Assembly: GCA_963601185.1 (NCBI GenBank)
Contig: CAVCEE010000006.1
Coordinates: 1 to 64,000, forward strand
Direction: 5' to 3'
Origin: Limisoma sp963601185
GTDB lineage: Bacteria; Bacteroidota; Bacteroidia; Bacteroidales; Muribaculaceae
DNA length: 64,000 nt
The position numbers and the translations under genes are program-made. Shown piece after piece: positions 26,351 through 35,171 of this stretch (the first letter of the stretch is position 1; every line of letters begins with the position of its first letter). Under the pieces are notes generated by a model. The model worked only from the letters and a program-made list of their open reading frames with translations. It had not been told where the DNA came from and did not search any database.

Positions 26351-26926
26351 ATGGAATCAACATTCAACTCCGCATCCAATGCGATTATAATAGATGCCTC
26401 TTTCCTGAATTTCATAACATCTGATTTCAAATCAAATTTTGAAAAGATGCTGCACCGGGAATTGCCAGCAATTGACCTGTCTGCGCTTTTTACATATATT
26501 GCACTCGATTGGGGCATCCAGCCTGGCGATAATGATATCGACGTTTATCTCACGTATGGAAATAGTGCAGACACATTGTTGGTGTGTGCACCCTCTTCTC
26601 TCAAAGAGTTGGATGGACTGGCATTCAAAAGCGAATTGGGAGAGTTTCGGTTTCGTGCATTTTCCACAGAAGGGTTGATTAGCCCGGATGTGCTTTTCCT
26701 CGACTCCTTGGCAAACATCATTGAAGAGAAGCGCATTAACCGGCTCGCAGTGATTGGCTTCAATGAGCATTATGGAGATGAGATTAAAGAAATTCTAGAG
26801 AAAAGCGAAGGAAAACTCATCACCAATTTCGCAATGCAAAATTCCGACAATGCAAAATTCATCACTCAAATAATCGCATACCCGATAATGATGGCATTAG
26901 GCATCAAAAGCGATGAATTGCAGTAG
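26351..26926 (+). CDS. Unrecognised protein, possibly PIN/NYN-like fold
   Basis: I do not recognise this 191-residue family with certainty. There is no signal peptide or membrane segment. The order of elements resembles a PIN/NYN nuclease-like alpha/beta fold: a first strand with acidic residue (IIIDASFLNFI near 12-22), DWGIQPGDNDIDVYLTYGN near 54-72, an LFLDSL acidic turn near 118-123, and RLAVIGFNEHYGDEI near 134-148. Asp15, Asp64/66 and Asp121 would be candidate metal ligands. That is inference from spacing, not a proven match. It is driven by its own promoter, divergent from trmH and upstream of the rpsF operon. Confidence 0.6.
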   Translation: MESTFNSASNAIIIDASFLNFITSDFKSNFEKMLHRELPAIDLSALFTYIALDWGIQPGDNDIDVYLTYGNSADTLLVCAPSSLKELDGLAFKSELGEFRFRAFSTEGLISPDVLFLDSLANIIEEKRINRLAVIGFNEHYGDEIKEILEKSEGKLITNFAMQNSDNAKFITQIIAYPIMMALGIKSDELQ

Positions 26927-27006
26927 TCTACCTGCAAGCAGGACGCCAAACAACGGTATTTTTGCATCAAATCTCAAATATTTTTCGGCAAAAAACACGC
27001 CGGCAG

Positions 27007-27037
27007 TTGTTTGTTCAAAAAAATATGTGTAATTTTG
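27007..27037 (+). promoter_or_regulatory. Ribosomal operon rpsF promoter
   Basis: TTG at 27007-27009, 20 bases, TAATTTTG at 27030-27037. The leader to rpsF would be about 32 bases and very A/T-rich, too short for a structured S6:S18-type leader. Confidence 0.65.
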
Positions 27038-27072
27038 CACCGCAAATTTTAAAAACAATTTATTAATTTATT

Positions 27073-27435
27073 ATGAACAAGTACGAAACCGTTTTCATTT
27101 TAACTCCCGTTTTGTCTGATGATCAGATGAAGGAAGCGGTAAACAAATTCACTTCTGTTCTTACACAAAACGGAGCAGAAATTGTGAACGAAGAGAACTG
27201 GGGCCTCCGCAAGTTGGCTTACCCTATCCAAAAGAAGAGCACTGGCTTCTATTGCCTCGTTGAATTCAACGCAGAGCCTGAAGCGCTCAAGAAATTGGAA
27301 ACCGCTTACCGCCGCGATGAGAAAGTTCTTCGCTTCTTGACTTTCCGTCTTGACAAGTATGCTGCTGAATATGCAGAAAAACGCAGAAGTCTTCGCGCAG
27401 CAAAGTCTAACAACAAAGAAACAAAGGAGGATTAA
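27073..27435 (+). CDS. rpsF: 30S ribosomal protein S6
   Basis: S6 binds 16S rRNA as a pair with S18. At 120 residues it has the typical MNKYETVFILTPVLSDDQ start and RKLAYPIQKKSTGFY near 48, with a basic C-terminal tail. First gene of rpsF-rpsR-rplI; rpsR follows after 2 bases. Confidence 0.97.
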   Translation: MNKYETVFILTPVLSDDQMKEAVNKFTSVLTQNGAEIVNEENWGLRKLAYPIQKKSTGFYCLVEFNAEPEALKKLETAYRRDEKVLRFLTFRLDKYAAEYAEKRRSLRAAKSNNKETKED

Positions 27436-27437
27436 TC

Positions 27438-27707
27438 ATGGCACAATCACAATCAGAAATCAGATATTTGACTCCACTTTCAGTTGATGTCAAAAAGAAA
27501 AAATATTGCCGTTTCAAAAAGAGTGGCATCAAATACATTGACTACAAGGATCCTGAATTCCTCAAGAAATTCTTGAACGAACAAGGCAAAATCCTTCCTC
27601 GTCGTATCACGGGAACTTCCCTCAAATTCCAAAGAAGAGTAGCACAGGCTGTTAAGCGTGCTCGCCATTTGGCACTTCTTCCTTACGTGACTGACCTGAT
27701 GAAATAA
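27438..27707 (+). CDS. rpsR: 30S ribosomal protein S18
   Basis: The S6 partner on the 30S platform. It has 89 residues. The motif IDYKDPEFLKKFLNEQGKI and the basic TSLKFQRRVAQAVKRARHLA are diagnostic. A classic AGGAGG-like stretch in the end of rpsF precedes it (AAGGAGG near 27424), an uncommon strong Shine-Dalgarno sequence in this window. Confidence 0.97.
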   Translation: MAQSQSEIRYLTPLSVDVKKKKYCRFKKSGIKYIDYKDPEFLKKFLNEQGKILPRRITGTSLKFQRRVAQAVKRARHLALLPYVTDLMK

Positions 27708-27729
27708 TTTTTAAAGAAGGATTACAATT

Positions 27730-28173
27730 ATGAAAATCATATTAAAAGAAGATATCGCAACTCTTGGCTACAAGGACGATGTTGTAGAAGTAAAGAGTGG
27801 TTATGGCCGTAACTACCTCATTCCAACAGGCAAGGCAGTTATCGCTACTGAGTCTGCGCTTAAGGTATTGGCTGAAAATCAGAAGCAAAGAGCTCACAAG
27901 TTGGCTCAGATTAAGGCTGAGGCTGAGGCATTGGCAGAATCATTGAAGGAAGTTTCATTGACTATCGGCGCAAAGACAAGCTCTACAGGCACAATCTTTG
28001 GCTCTGTCAACAGCATCCAAATCGCAGAGGCTCTTGAGAAATTGGGCTTCAACGTAGACCGCAAACTCGTTGTCATCAAAGAGACAATCAAGGAAGTTGG
28101 CAGCTACAAAGCTCTCTTGAAACTCCACAAAGAAGTTTCTGTTGAAATTCCATTTGAAGTAGTATCTGAATAA
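27730..28173 (+). CDS. rplI: 50S ribosomal protein L9
   Basis: L9 bridges 23S rRNA near the L1 stalk. It has 147 residues: an N-terminal domain with MKIILKEDIATLGYKDD and GYGRNYLIPTGKA, a long connecting helix, and a C-terminal domain (about 80-147). It lies 22 bases after rpsR and is followed by a strong terminator. Confidence 0.97.
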   Translation: MKIILKEDIATLGYKDDVVEVKSGYGRNYLIPTGKAVIATESALKVLAENQKQRAHKLAQIKAEAEALAESLKEVSLTIGAKTSSTGTIFGSVNSIQIAEALEKLGFNVDRKLVVIKETIKEVGSYKALLKLHKEVSVEIPFEVVSE

Positions 28174-28185
28174 TACTCCTTTCAT

Positions 28186-28235
28186 AATAACAAAAATAAG
28201 CACACGCCTCAAAGCGCGTGCTTATTTTTGTTATT
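28186..28235 (+). terminator. Terminator of the rpsF-rpsR-rplI operon
   Basis: The arms 28186-28203 and 28218-28235 are an 18-base perfect inverted repeat (AATAACAAAAATAAGCAC and its complement), extended by further inner GC pairs. Confidence 0.85.
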
Positions 28236-28240
28236 ACCAC

Positions 28241-28271
28241 TTGAACATTCGTTAGAATATCTGTATATTTG
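28241..28271 (+). promoter_or_regulatory. aguA-aguB promoter
   Basis: TTG at 28241-28243, 20 bases, TATATTTG at 28264-28271. It overlaps the upstream TTG start (28269) of the aguA frame and so rules that start out. Confidence 0.65.
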
Positions 28272-28295
28272 ACAACGATGAATCAATCTACCAGT

Positions 28296-29321
28296 ATGAC
28301 AAATAAAAATCTTCGATTTCCGGCCGAATGGGAGCAACAAGATGCCATTATGATTGTGTGGCCTCATGCAAATACGGACTGGGCACCGATATACGATGAC
28401 GTTCTAGACTGCTATCGCCGCATTGTTGATGCAATCACACAGCAAGGAGAACAGGTCATTATCGTTGCTGACCCAGCGTGCAAAGACCTGCCAACACAAA
28501 GTGACCTATTGCATATCGTCACCTGCCCGACAAACGACACATGGGCTCGCGACACCTGCGCCCTGACGGCTGTCGATGGCGACCAATCCTATGTCAACGA
28601 CTTCAAGTTCAACGGTTGGGGACTAAAATTTCCGGCATTCCACGACAACTTGATAACGGGCGAACTGTTCCGACAAGGAGTTTTCAAAGGGGAATATGTC
28701 AATCATCTGAATTTTGCATTTGAGGGCGGTTCTATCGAAAGCGACGGCAATGGTTTAGTTCTGACCACAAGTGAGTGTCTATTGTCAAAGAATAGGAACG
28801 GAGGTTTTTCCAAGTCCGAGATTGAAGATTATCTCAAGACGGCATTCAACCTAAAAAAGATTTTGTGGCTCGACCACGGCTACCTCCGTGGAGATGACAC
28901 CGACAGCCACATCGACACATTGGCAAGATTGGCACCATCAAACACCATTCTATTTGTCGGCACAGACGACAAATCGGACGAACACTATCAGGTTCTCGCT
29001 GACATGCGCGAACAACTCGAGCAATTCACAGATCTGAACGGCGAGAAATTCCGACTGCTGGAGTTGCCTCTTCCTGCCCCAATTTTCGATGAGGACGACA
29101 ACCGCTTGCCTGCCACTTATGCAAATTTCCTCATTGGCAACAACTGCGTATTCGTGCCGACATACGCGCAAGAGGAAAACGACAAAAAAGCCTTGGAAAT
29201 AATTGCCTCAGCCTTCCCGGACAGAAATGTCGTAGGGATAGATTGTCGATGTCTGATCAAGCAACACGGTTCACTGCACTGCGTCACGATGCAATTCCCT
29301 AAAAATTCGCTCAATATATGA
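28296..29321 (+). CDS. aguA: Agmatine deiminase
   Basis: Hydrolyses agmatine to N-carbamoylputrescine and ammonia. It has about 341 residues in the pentein fold. Motifs: FPAEWEQQDAIMIVWPH at the start, NDTWARDTCALT near 82, FEGGSIESDGNG near 147, GDDTDSHIDTLAR near 208, and the C-terminal KQHGSLHC, which supplies the catalytic Cys. Start chosen downstream of the promoter; ATG 28278 is an alternative but leaves almost no leader. It overlaps aguB by 4 bases (ATGA). Confidence 0.93.
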   Translation: MTNKNLRFPAEWEQQDAIMIVWPHANTDWAPIYDDVLDCYRRIVDAITQQGEQVIIVADPACKDLPTQSDLLHIVTCPTNDTWARDTCALTAVDGDQSYVNDFKFNGWGLKFPAFHDNLITGELFRQGVFKGEYVNHLNFAFEGGSIESDGNGLVLTTSECLLSKNRNGGFSKSEIEDYLKTAFNLKKILWLDHGYLRGDDTDSHIDTLARLAPSNTILFVGTDDKSDEHYQVLADMREQLEQFTDLNGEKFRLLELPLPAPIFDEDDNRLPATYANFLIGNNCVFVPTYAQEENDKKALEIIASAFPDRNVVGIDCRCLIKQHGSLHCVTMQFPKNSLNI

Positions 29322-30205
29322 AAAGGACAATTAAAGTTGGACTAATCCAACAATCAAATACTGCAAACATAAAAGCCAACAGGGACAATCTTGTGCAAAA
29401 AATAAAGAGACTTGCTTCCGAAGGCGCACAACTGGTCGTTTTGCAAGAACTTCACGACTCTCTCTATTTCTGCCAAGTAGAGTCTGTTGACAATTTTGAT
29501 TTGGCGGTTTCCATTCCTGGCGAGACAACACAGTTGTATTCAGATGTCGCTGCCCAATGCGGAATTGTTTTGGTAACGTCTCTTTTCGAGAAAAGAGCGC
29601 CAGGACTTTACCACAACACCGCAATCGTTTTTGAAAAAGATGGATCTGTTGCCGGAAAGTATCGAAAAATGCACATTCCCGATGATCCTGCATACTACGA
29701 GAAGTTTTATTTCACTCCCGGCGATTTGGGATTTGAACCTATCGAAACGTCGGTGGGCAAACTAGGAGTTCTTGTCTGCTGGGATCAATGGTATCCGGAA
29801 GCAGCCCGGTTGATGGCGCTGAAAGGTGCAGAAATGCTCATCTACCCCACGGCTATTGGTTGGGAAAGTGCCGACAGTGACGATGAAAAGTTCAGGCAAA
29901 GACAAGCGTGGATGCTCTCAATGAGAGGACACGCCGTAGCAAATGGCTTGCCGGTTGTCGCAGTCAACAGAGTCGGACACGAAACCGATCCATCCGGTGT
30001 CACTAACGGCATTATGTTTTGGGGAACAAGTTTTGTAGCCGGACCTCAGGGTGAAATTATTAAAGAAGTACCATCTGATGCTGAGTTGGAAACAATCGTT
30101 GAAATTGACATGACAAGAAGTGAGCAAGTGCGTCGCTGGTGGCCATTCCTTAGGGATCGAAGAATCGACGCGTATGCCAACTTGACCAGACGATATATCG
30201 ATTAA
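29318..30205 (+). CDS. aguB: N-carbamoylputrescine amidase
   Basis: Converts N-carbamoylputrescine to putrescine, CO2 and ammonia, completing the agmatine route begun by aguA. It has 295 residues of the nitrilase fold. The Glu-Lys-Cys triad is visible in LVVLQELHDS (Glu near 44), KYRKMHIPDD (Lys near 115) and GVLVCWDQWYPEAARL (Cys near 152). The coupling to aguA supports the assignment over other nitrilases. Confidence 0.94.
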   Translation: MKRTIKVGLIQQSNTANIKANRDNLVQKIKRLASEGAQLVVLQELHDSLYFCQVESVDNFDLAVSIPGETTQLYSDVAAQCGIVLVTSLFEKRAPGLYHNTAIVFEKDGSVAGKYRKMHIPDDPAYYEKFYFTPGDLGFEPIETSVGKLGVLVCWDQWYPEAARLMALKGAEMLIYPTAIGWESADSDDEKFRQRQAWMLSMRGHAVANGLPVVAVNRVGHETDPSGVTNGIMFWGTSFVAGPQGEIIKEVPSDAELETIVEIDMTRSEQVRRWWPFLRDRRIDAYANLTRRYID

Positions 30206-30210
30206 TACCA

Positions 30211-30241
30211 AAGCCGTGGATTTCAATGAGAACCACGGCTT
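30211..30241. terminator. Bidirectional terminator between aguB and merR
   Basis: AAGCCGTGG (30211-30219) and CCACGGCTT (30233-30241) pair perfectly, 5 bases after the aguB stop. The right arm lies within the 3' end of the opposing merR gene, whose stop codon is in the loop. Confidence 0.75.
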
Positions 30242-30570
30242 ATCTTTTCAAAGGCATCGGCCAAGATTTGCAGATCAGACTTGATTGTCTGCAAGCGTTC
30301 AATAACCTCATGCCGTTTGGAAACATTTCTGCGGTTTTGGCGGATTTCCTGCTCTGCCGCCTGCAGCTTCATACCGCGCTCCTTCACCAAATACCACACC
30401 ATCCTGATTTTTTCCATATCGTCGTTGGTGTACAGGCGACTGCCGCCCCTCGTGCGTTTTGGCTTGATTACGGTAAATTCCTGCTCCCAATATCTCAATG
30501 TCGTTATCGGAAGATTGAGAATTTCAGAAACCTCTCCTATTTTGTAATATTTCTTTTCAGTATTTAGCAT
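30223..30570 (-). CDS. MerR-family transcriptional regulator
   Basis: This 115-residue protein has an N-terminal winged helix-turn-helix (KYYKIGEVSEILNLPITTLR, then YWEQEF, near 6-31) and wing (GGSRLYTNDD), with a short coiled-coil dimer helix to the end. No effector domain or metal-binding cysteines are present, so the inducer is unknown. It resembles the short MerR proteins common in Bacteroidota. It is transcribed divergently from alaS from overlapping promoters and may control one or both. Confidence 0.88.
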   Translation of the reverse strand: MLNTEKKYYKIGEVSEILNLPITTLRYWEQEFTVIKPKRTRGGSRLYTNDDMEKIRMVWYLVKERGMKLQAAEQEIRQNRRNVSKRHEVIERLQTIKSDLQILADAFEKISRGSH

Positions 30571-30590
30571 TCAGTCAATTTCTTCTTTTA

Positions 30591-30616
30591 CAAAATTAAT
30601 AAAATGATTAATTTTG
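30591..30616. promoter_or_regulatory. Overlapping divergent promoters merR / alaS
   Basis: CAAAATTAAT-N6-ATTAATTTTG is a perfect 10-bp inverted repeat. Each arm holds a -7 element: TAATTTTG on the minus strand (30598 to 30591) for merR and on the plus strand (30609-30616) for alaS. Upstream TTG boxes are weak for both. RNA polymerase could not occupy both promoters at once. Confidence 0.6.
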
Positions 30617-30682
30617 CACGATAAAAACCTGCGGAATTCAGTAGCAGTTCCCGATAAATTGATTTTAACAATAGGTTACAAT

Positions 30683-33304
30683 ATGTATTCAGCTAACGAA
30701 ATTAGAGAATCATTCAAAGAATTCTTCAAGAGCAAAGGCCACCAGATAGTGCCTTCTGCTCCAATGGTCATTAAGGATGACCCCACATTGATGTTCACCA
30801 ATGCTGGTATGAACCAATTTAAAGACATCATTTTGGGCAACGTACCGCCTAAATACAGACGAGCGACCGACTCCCAGAAATGTCTCCGTGTTAGCGGAAA
30901 ACACAACGACCTTGAAGAAGTGGGTTTGGACACTTATCACCATACAATGTTTGAGATGTTGGGCAACTGGTCGTTTGGTGACTACTTTAAGGAAGGCGCC
31001 ATCGACTATGCTTGGGAATATCTTGTAGACGTTCTCCACCTGAATCCGGACGACCTCTACGTTACCGTTTTTGAAGGTGCACCCGACGAAAACCTGTCGC
31101 GCGACAACGAAGCCGCTGGCTATTGGGCAAAACATGTGCCTGCCGACCACATTATCAACGGCAACAAGCACGACAATTTCTGGGAAATGGGCGATACAGG
31201 TCCATGCGGACCTTGTTCCGAAATCCACCTCGATTCAAGAACACCTGAAGAAAAAGCGAAAGTACCGGGAAGCCAACTCGTAAACAAGGACGACCCACAG
31301 GTAATCGAGATCTGGAACATCGTGTTTATGCAGTTCAACCGCAAGGCTGACGGAAGTTTGGAATCACTGCCAATGCACGTAATCGATACCGGCATGGGAT
31401 TCGAGCGTTTGGTTAGAGCATTGCAGGGTAAACACTCAAACTACGATACCGACGTTTTCCAACCACTCATTCAGAAAATTTCGCAACTGTCAGGCAAGGT
31501 CTACGGCAAAGACGAGAAAACTGATGTGGCTATGCGAGTTATCGCCGACCACGTCCGCACAATCTCTTTCTCAATCGCTGAGTCGCAACTACCGTCGAAT
31601 GCAAAGGCTGGATATGTGATTCGCCGCATTTTGCGCCGTGCAGTCAGATACGCCTACACATTCCTTGACCAGAAGCAAGCATTTATCTATCGTTTGGTCG
31701 ACACTCTCATCGAGTCAATGGGACACGCTTATCCAGAATTGAGCCAGCAGCCAGACTTAATCAAGAAGGTTACCAAAGAGGAAGAGGAAACATTCCTCCG
31801 CACATTGGAAACAGGTATAAAACTGCTCGACAAGGTCATCGCCGACTCTCAGGCAAAAGGCAAGGCAGAAATCTCAGGCAAGGAAGCGTTCGTTTTGTAC
31901 GACACCTACGGATTCCCTCTCGACCTCACCGAACTTATCTTGAAAGAGCGCAGTTTGTCGGTCAATCATAAGGAGTTTGATGAGGAGATGGCAATGCAGA
32001 AGCAACGCGCACGCAACGCCGCTGCCGTTGAAGCATCCGACTGGATGGAACTGCTTCCAGGCGAAACCACATTCGTGGGCTACGACGAAGTGGAATGCGA
32101 AACTCAGATTCTCCGTTACCGCAAGGTAAAACAGAAAAACAACGAATACTACCAGATTGTATTGGGCAAGACTCCGTTCTATGCTGAGATGGGCGGACAG
32201 GTCGGTGATACCGGCGTTTTGATTTCCGGCGACGAGAAAATCGAGGTTTTCGACACCAAGCGCGAAAACAACTTGCCTATCCACTTGACAAAGAAGTTGC
32301 CGACAAATCCACAAGCGTCAGTAGTTGCACAAATTAACAAGGCTAACCGTTTGTCTACAGCCTGCAACCACACCGCGACCCACTTGCTTCACGAGGCGCT
32401 CCGCGAGGTCTTGGGCACACACGTTGAACAAAAAGGCTCTTACGTCTCCCCTACCGAACTGCGTTTTGACTTCTCGCACTTCCAGAAAATGACAGACGAG
32501 GAAATCGAAGCCGTTGAGCGTCTTGCAAACCGCAAAGTGAGAGAAGCCATCCAGTTGGAGGAGCATCGCAATGTGCCTATTGCCGAGGCGAAAGCTATGG
32601 GTGCTATGGCACTGTTCGGTGAGAAATACGGTGAGGAAGTGCGCGTAATCAAATATGGTAATTCCGTTGAACTCTGTGGCGGTACGCACGTACAAAACAC
32701 TGGTAACATTGGAGTGATTAAGATTGTTTCCGAAGGAAGTATCGCAGCGGGCATCCGCCGTATAGAAGCCATTACTGGTGAAAATGTGGAAAATGCAATC
32801 CGCGACTTCCAGGACACAATCAAATATATAAGCACAGCTCTCAACTCAACCAACATCCGTCAGGCTCTGCAAAAAACTATCGCAGAAAACTCCGAATTGA
32901 GAAAGGAGGCTGAAAATATGGCGAAAGAGCGCATCAAGACATTGTCAAAGCAGCTCGTCGACAAGAAAGAGACGCTTGCTAACGGCATCCAACTTGTGTC
33001 ATTGACAGGCATCCGCATTCCTGAAATCGTCAAGGGCGTTGCCTTTGCAATCCGCGAGATTTCAGCGACAAACACTGCATTTGTTGCAGCGACTGTAAAC
33101 GCAGAACAGAAGCCTATGCTCACCGTAATGCTCACCGATGACTTGGTTAAGGACGGTCTTAACGCATCACAGATTGTCCGAGATGCAGCAAAAATGATCA
33201 AGGGCGGCGGCGGCGGCCAACCCGGATTTGCACAAGCCGGAGGTAAAGAGGCTGAAGGAATAGCTGAAGCATTCAAGAAAATGATTGAAACGATCAAAGG
33301 TTAA
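30683..33304 (+). CDS. alaS: Alanine-tRNA ligase
   Basis: Charges tRNA-Ala and edits Ser/Gly mischarging. It has 873 residues. The class II catalytic domain starts with YSANEIRESFKEFFKSKGHQ and includes MFTNAGMNQFKD and WNIVFMQFNR. The editing domain has the zinc-binding CNHTATHLLHEALREVLG, and CGGTHVQNTGNIG. The C-terminal domain ends in KGGGGGQPGFAQAGG. The frame extends upstream to 30614 but the family begins at 30683 (MYSANEIR); the promoter at 30609-30616 also excludes the longer start. Confidence 0.97.
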   Translation: MYSANEIRESFKEFFKSKGHQIVPSAPMVIKDDPTLMFTNAGMNQFKDIILGNVPPKYRRATDSQKCLRVSGKHNDLEEVGLDTYHHTMFEMLGNWSFGDYFKEGAIDYAWEYLVDVLHLNPDDLYVTVFEGAPDENLSRDNEAAGYWAKHVPADHIINGNKHDNFWEMGDTGPCGPCSEIHLDSRTPEEKAKVPGSQLVNKDDPQVIEIWNIVFMQFNRKADGSLESLPMHVIDTGMGFERLVRALQGKHSNYDTDVFQPLIQKISQLSGKVYGKDEKTDVAMRVIADHVRTISFSIAESQLPSNAKAGYVIRRILRRAVRYAYTFLDQKQAFIYRLVDTLIESMGHAYPELSQQPDLIKKVTKEEEETFLRTLETGIKLLDKVIADSQAKGKAEISGKEAFVLYDTYGFPLDLTELILKERSLSVNHKEFDEEMAMQKQRARNAAAVEASDWMELLPGETTFVGYDEVECETQILRYRKVKQKNNEYYQIVLGKTPFYAEMGGQVGDTGVLISGDEKIEVFDTKRENNLPIHLTKKLPTNPQASVVAQINKANRLSTACNHTATHLLHEALREVLGTHVEQKGSYVSPTELRFDFSHFQKMTDEEIEAVERLANRKVREAIQLEEHRNVPIAEAKAMGAMALFGEKYGEEVRVIKYGNSVELCGGTHVQNTGNIGVIKIVSEGSIAAGIRRIEAITGENVENAIRDFQDTIKYISTALNSTNIRQALQKTIAENSELRKEAENMAKERIKTLSKQLVDKKETLANGIQLVSLTGIRIPEIVKGVAFAIREISATNTAFVAATVNAEQKPMLTVMLTDDLVKDGLNASQIVRDAAKMIKGGGGGQPGFAQAGGKEAEGIAEAFKKMIETIKG

Positions 33305-33320
33305 TCCTTAAAACCCTTCT

Positions 33321-33361
33321 TTTACGAGACGACTCTTCTAAACGAAGTTTCGTCTCGTAAA
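33321..33361 (+). terminator. alaS terminator
   Basis: TTTACGAGACGA (33321-33332) and TCGTCTCGTAAA (33350-33361) pair perfectly and are followed by ATTTTTT. Confidence 0.85.
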
Positions 33362-33449
33362 TATTTTTTCACTATCATCACATAGTTTATCCCGAAATCC
33401 AGAAAAGCGCATTTGCTCACATTGATTTCGGTAATATAAAATAATTCAT

Positions 33450-33457
33450 TATCTTTG
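33450..33457 (+). promoter_or_regulatory. Glycogen synthase operon promoter, -7 element
   Basis: TATCTTTG, 28 bases before the glycogen synthase ATG; no convincing TTG box at the normal distance. Confidence 0.55.
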
Positions 33458-33485
33458 CACCTATTAAAGGATATTACTATATTTT

Positions 33486-35156
33486 ATGTCTAATAAAAAT
33501 GTAGGCCCAACCATCTTATTTGAAACGAGTTGGGAGGTTTGTAATAAAGTTGGCGGTATATATACAGTTTTATCTTCTAAAGCCAAAGTTCAGAGCGAAC
33601 AACTTGGCGATAAAATGATTTTCATCGGGCCCGACGTGTGGTCAGATAGCACTCCCTCGCCTTTTTTTGAGGAATCCAAAACATCATTGGACAAGTGGGC
33701 GAAATCCGTGGATTTGCCCTACGGGATCAAAATCCGAGTGGGCAGATGGAACATTCCAAGCAAACCGACAGCAATCCTTGTAAAATTCGACGGTCTATAT
33801 CCGCATCTGAATTCTTTCTTCTCTTTTATCTGGGAAAAGTTCGGAGTCGATTCACTCCACGCCTATGGCGACTACAACGAAGGTTGCGCTTTTGCGATAG
33901 CAACAGCAATTGTAATGAAGAGTTGTGCAGCCCATTTAGCGAAAGCCTACGACCGCGTGGTTGCCCATTTCAACGAATGGACAACTGGTATGGGACTTCT
34001 CTATCTGAAGGCTCACGCACCGGAAATAGCGACCGTATTCACTACCCACGCAACAAGCATCGGCAGAAGCATTTGCGGCAACGGCAAACCTCTGTACGAT
34101 TATTTCAATTACTACAACGGCGACCAGATGGCTGCGGAACTGAATATGCAGTCGAAACATTCTCTGGAGAAGACCGCAGCCCACAATGCAGACTGTTTCA
34201 CCACAGTAAGCGAAATTACCGCCCGCGAATGCGAACAGTTGCTTGACATCAAACCCTTGGTTACTCCCAACGGCTTCGAACTTGCATTGGTGCCGGATGC
34301 TAAAAAGTATTCTGCACAGCGCAAATCGGCGCGTGCAAAATTGCTGAAAGTGGCAGAAACTCTTACCGGCAAAAAAATTTCCGACGATGCATTCCTCTAC
34401 GCCACTGCCGGACGCAACGAATATCGCAACAAGGGTCTTGATATGTTTATCGACTCCCTGAACGCTTTACGCCATCAGGAATTTGCTGGCAAGCGCGACA
34501 TCATTGCGTTTATCCTCGTCCCTGCCTGGGAAAATGGTTGCAGAGAGGATTTGAAGGAGAAACTGACGACAAACGACGCTTCCGCACAGTTGGAGAATCC
34601 GATTATAACCCACAAGTTGCACAATTATTCTTCCGACAATATTTACAACAGATTATGCTATCTCGGATTCAACAATGCACCGTCGGAAAGCGTTAATGTC
34701 ATATATGTGCCGTGCTATTTGAATGGGACAGATGGCATTTTCGACAAAAGTTACTACGAACTTCTGCCGGGATTTGACGCAACGGTTTTCGCCTCCTACT
34801 ATGAGCCGTGGGGCTATACTCCGCATGAAGGTATCGCCTTTGGTGTTCCTACAATCACCACCGATTTGGCTGGTTTCGGGCAATGGATATTGTCTACCTT
34901 TGGCGGAGGTTTCTCGAAATGCGGCACAGAGGTGATTCACCGCAACGATTCCAACTACGATATGGCGGTTGGCAACATCGTTGAGAAACTGAAAGTTCTG
35001 ATTGAATCCGGTTCTACGGAATCGGCAAAGATACGGAAAGCGGCAAAAGCGGCTTCCAAGATGGCAACATGGGAAAGTTTTATCAAGTACTATGACATTG
35101 CCTATAGCAATGCGATAATTAACAACAGTAAGAAACAATTGGCACAGCCAAACTAA
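33486..35156 (+). CDS. Glycogen synthase, GT3 (eukaryotic-like) type
   Basis: Extends alpha-1,4-glucan chains from a nucleotide-sugar donor. It has 556 residues. The start FETSWEVCNKVGGIYTVLSS near 9-28 is the glycan-binding Gly-rich region of GT3 enzymes. HFNEWTTGMGLLYLK near 160, TTHATSIGR near 180, TVSEIT near 240 and YEPWGYTPHEGIAFGVPTIT near 439 are also typical. This GT3-like class replaces GlgA in many Bacteroidota. Promoter upstream; the phosphorylase follows after 15 bases. Confidence 0.9.
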   Translation: MSNKNVGPTILFETSWEVCNKVGGIYTVLSSKAKVQSEQLGDKMIFIGPDVWSDSTPSPFFEESKTSLDKWAKSVDLPYGIKIRVGRWNIPSKPTAILVKFDGLYPHLNSFFSFIWEKFGVDSLHAYGDYNEGCAFAIATAIVMKSCAAHLAKAYDRVVAHFNEWTTGMGLLYLKAHAPEIATVFTTHATSIGRSICGNGKPLYDYFNYYNGDQMAAELNMQSKHSLEKTAAHNADCFTTVSEITARECEQLLDIKPLVTPNGFELALVPDAKKYSAQRKSARAKLLKVAETLTGKKISDDAFLYATAGRNEYRNKGLDMFIDSLNALRHQEFAGKRDIIAFILVPAWENGCREDLKEKLTTNDASAQLENPIITHKLHNYSSDNIYNRLCYLGFNNAPSESVNVIYVPCYLNGTDGIFDKSYYELLPGFDATVFASYYEPWGYTPHEGIAFGVPTITTDLAGFGQWILSTFGGGFSKCGTEVIHRNDSNYDMAVGNIVEKLKVLIESGSTESAKIRKAAKAASKMATWESFIKYYDIAYSNAIINNSKKQLAQPN

Positions 35157-35171
35157 TTTAATATTTTAACT

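Noticed and set aside
26927..27072. Possible S6:S18-binding leader before rpsF
   Set aside because: The predicted transcript leader is only about 32 A/T-rich bases, with no room for the known structure.
31874..32314. 146-codon frame antisense to alaS
   Set aside because: Shadow of a highly conserved coding region; no promoter or start context, no recognisable domain.
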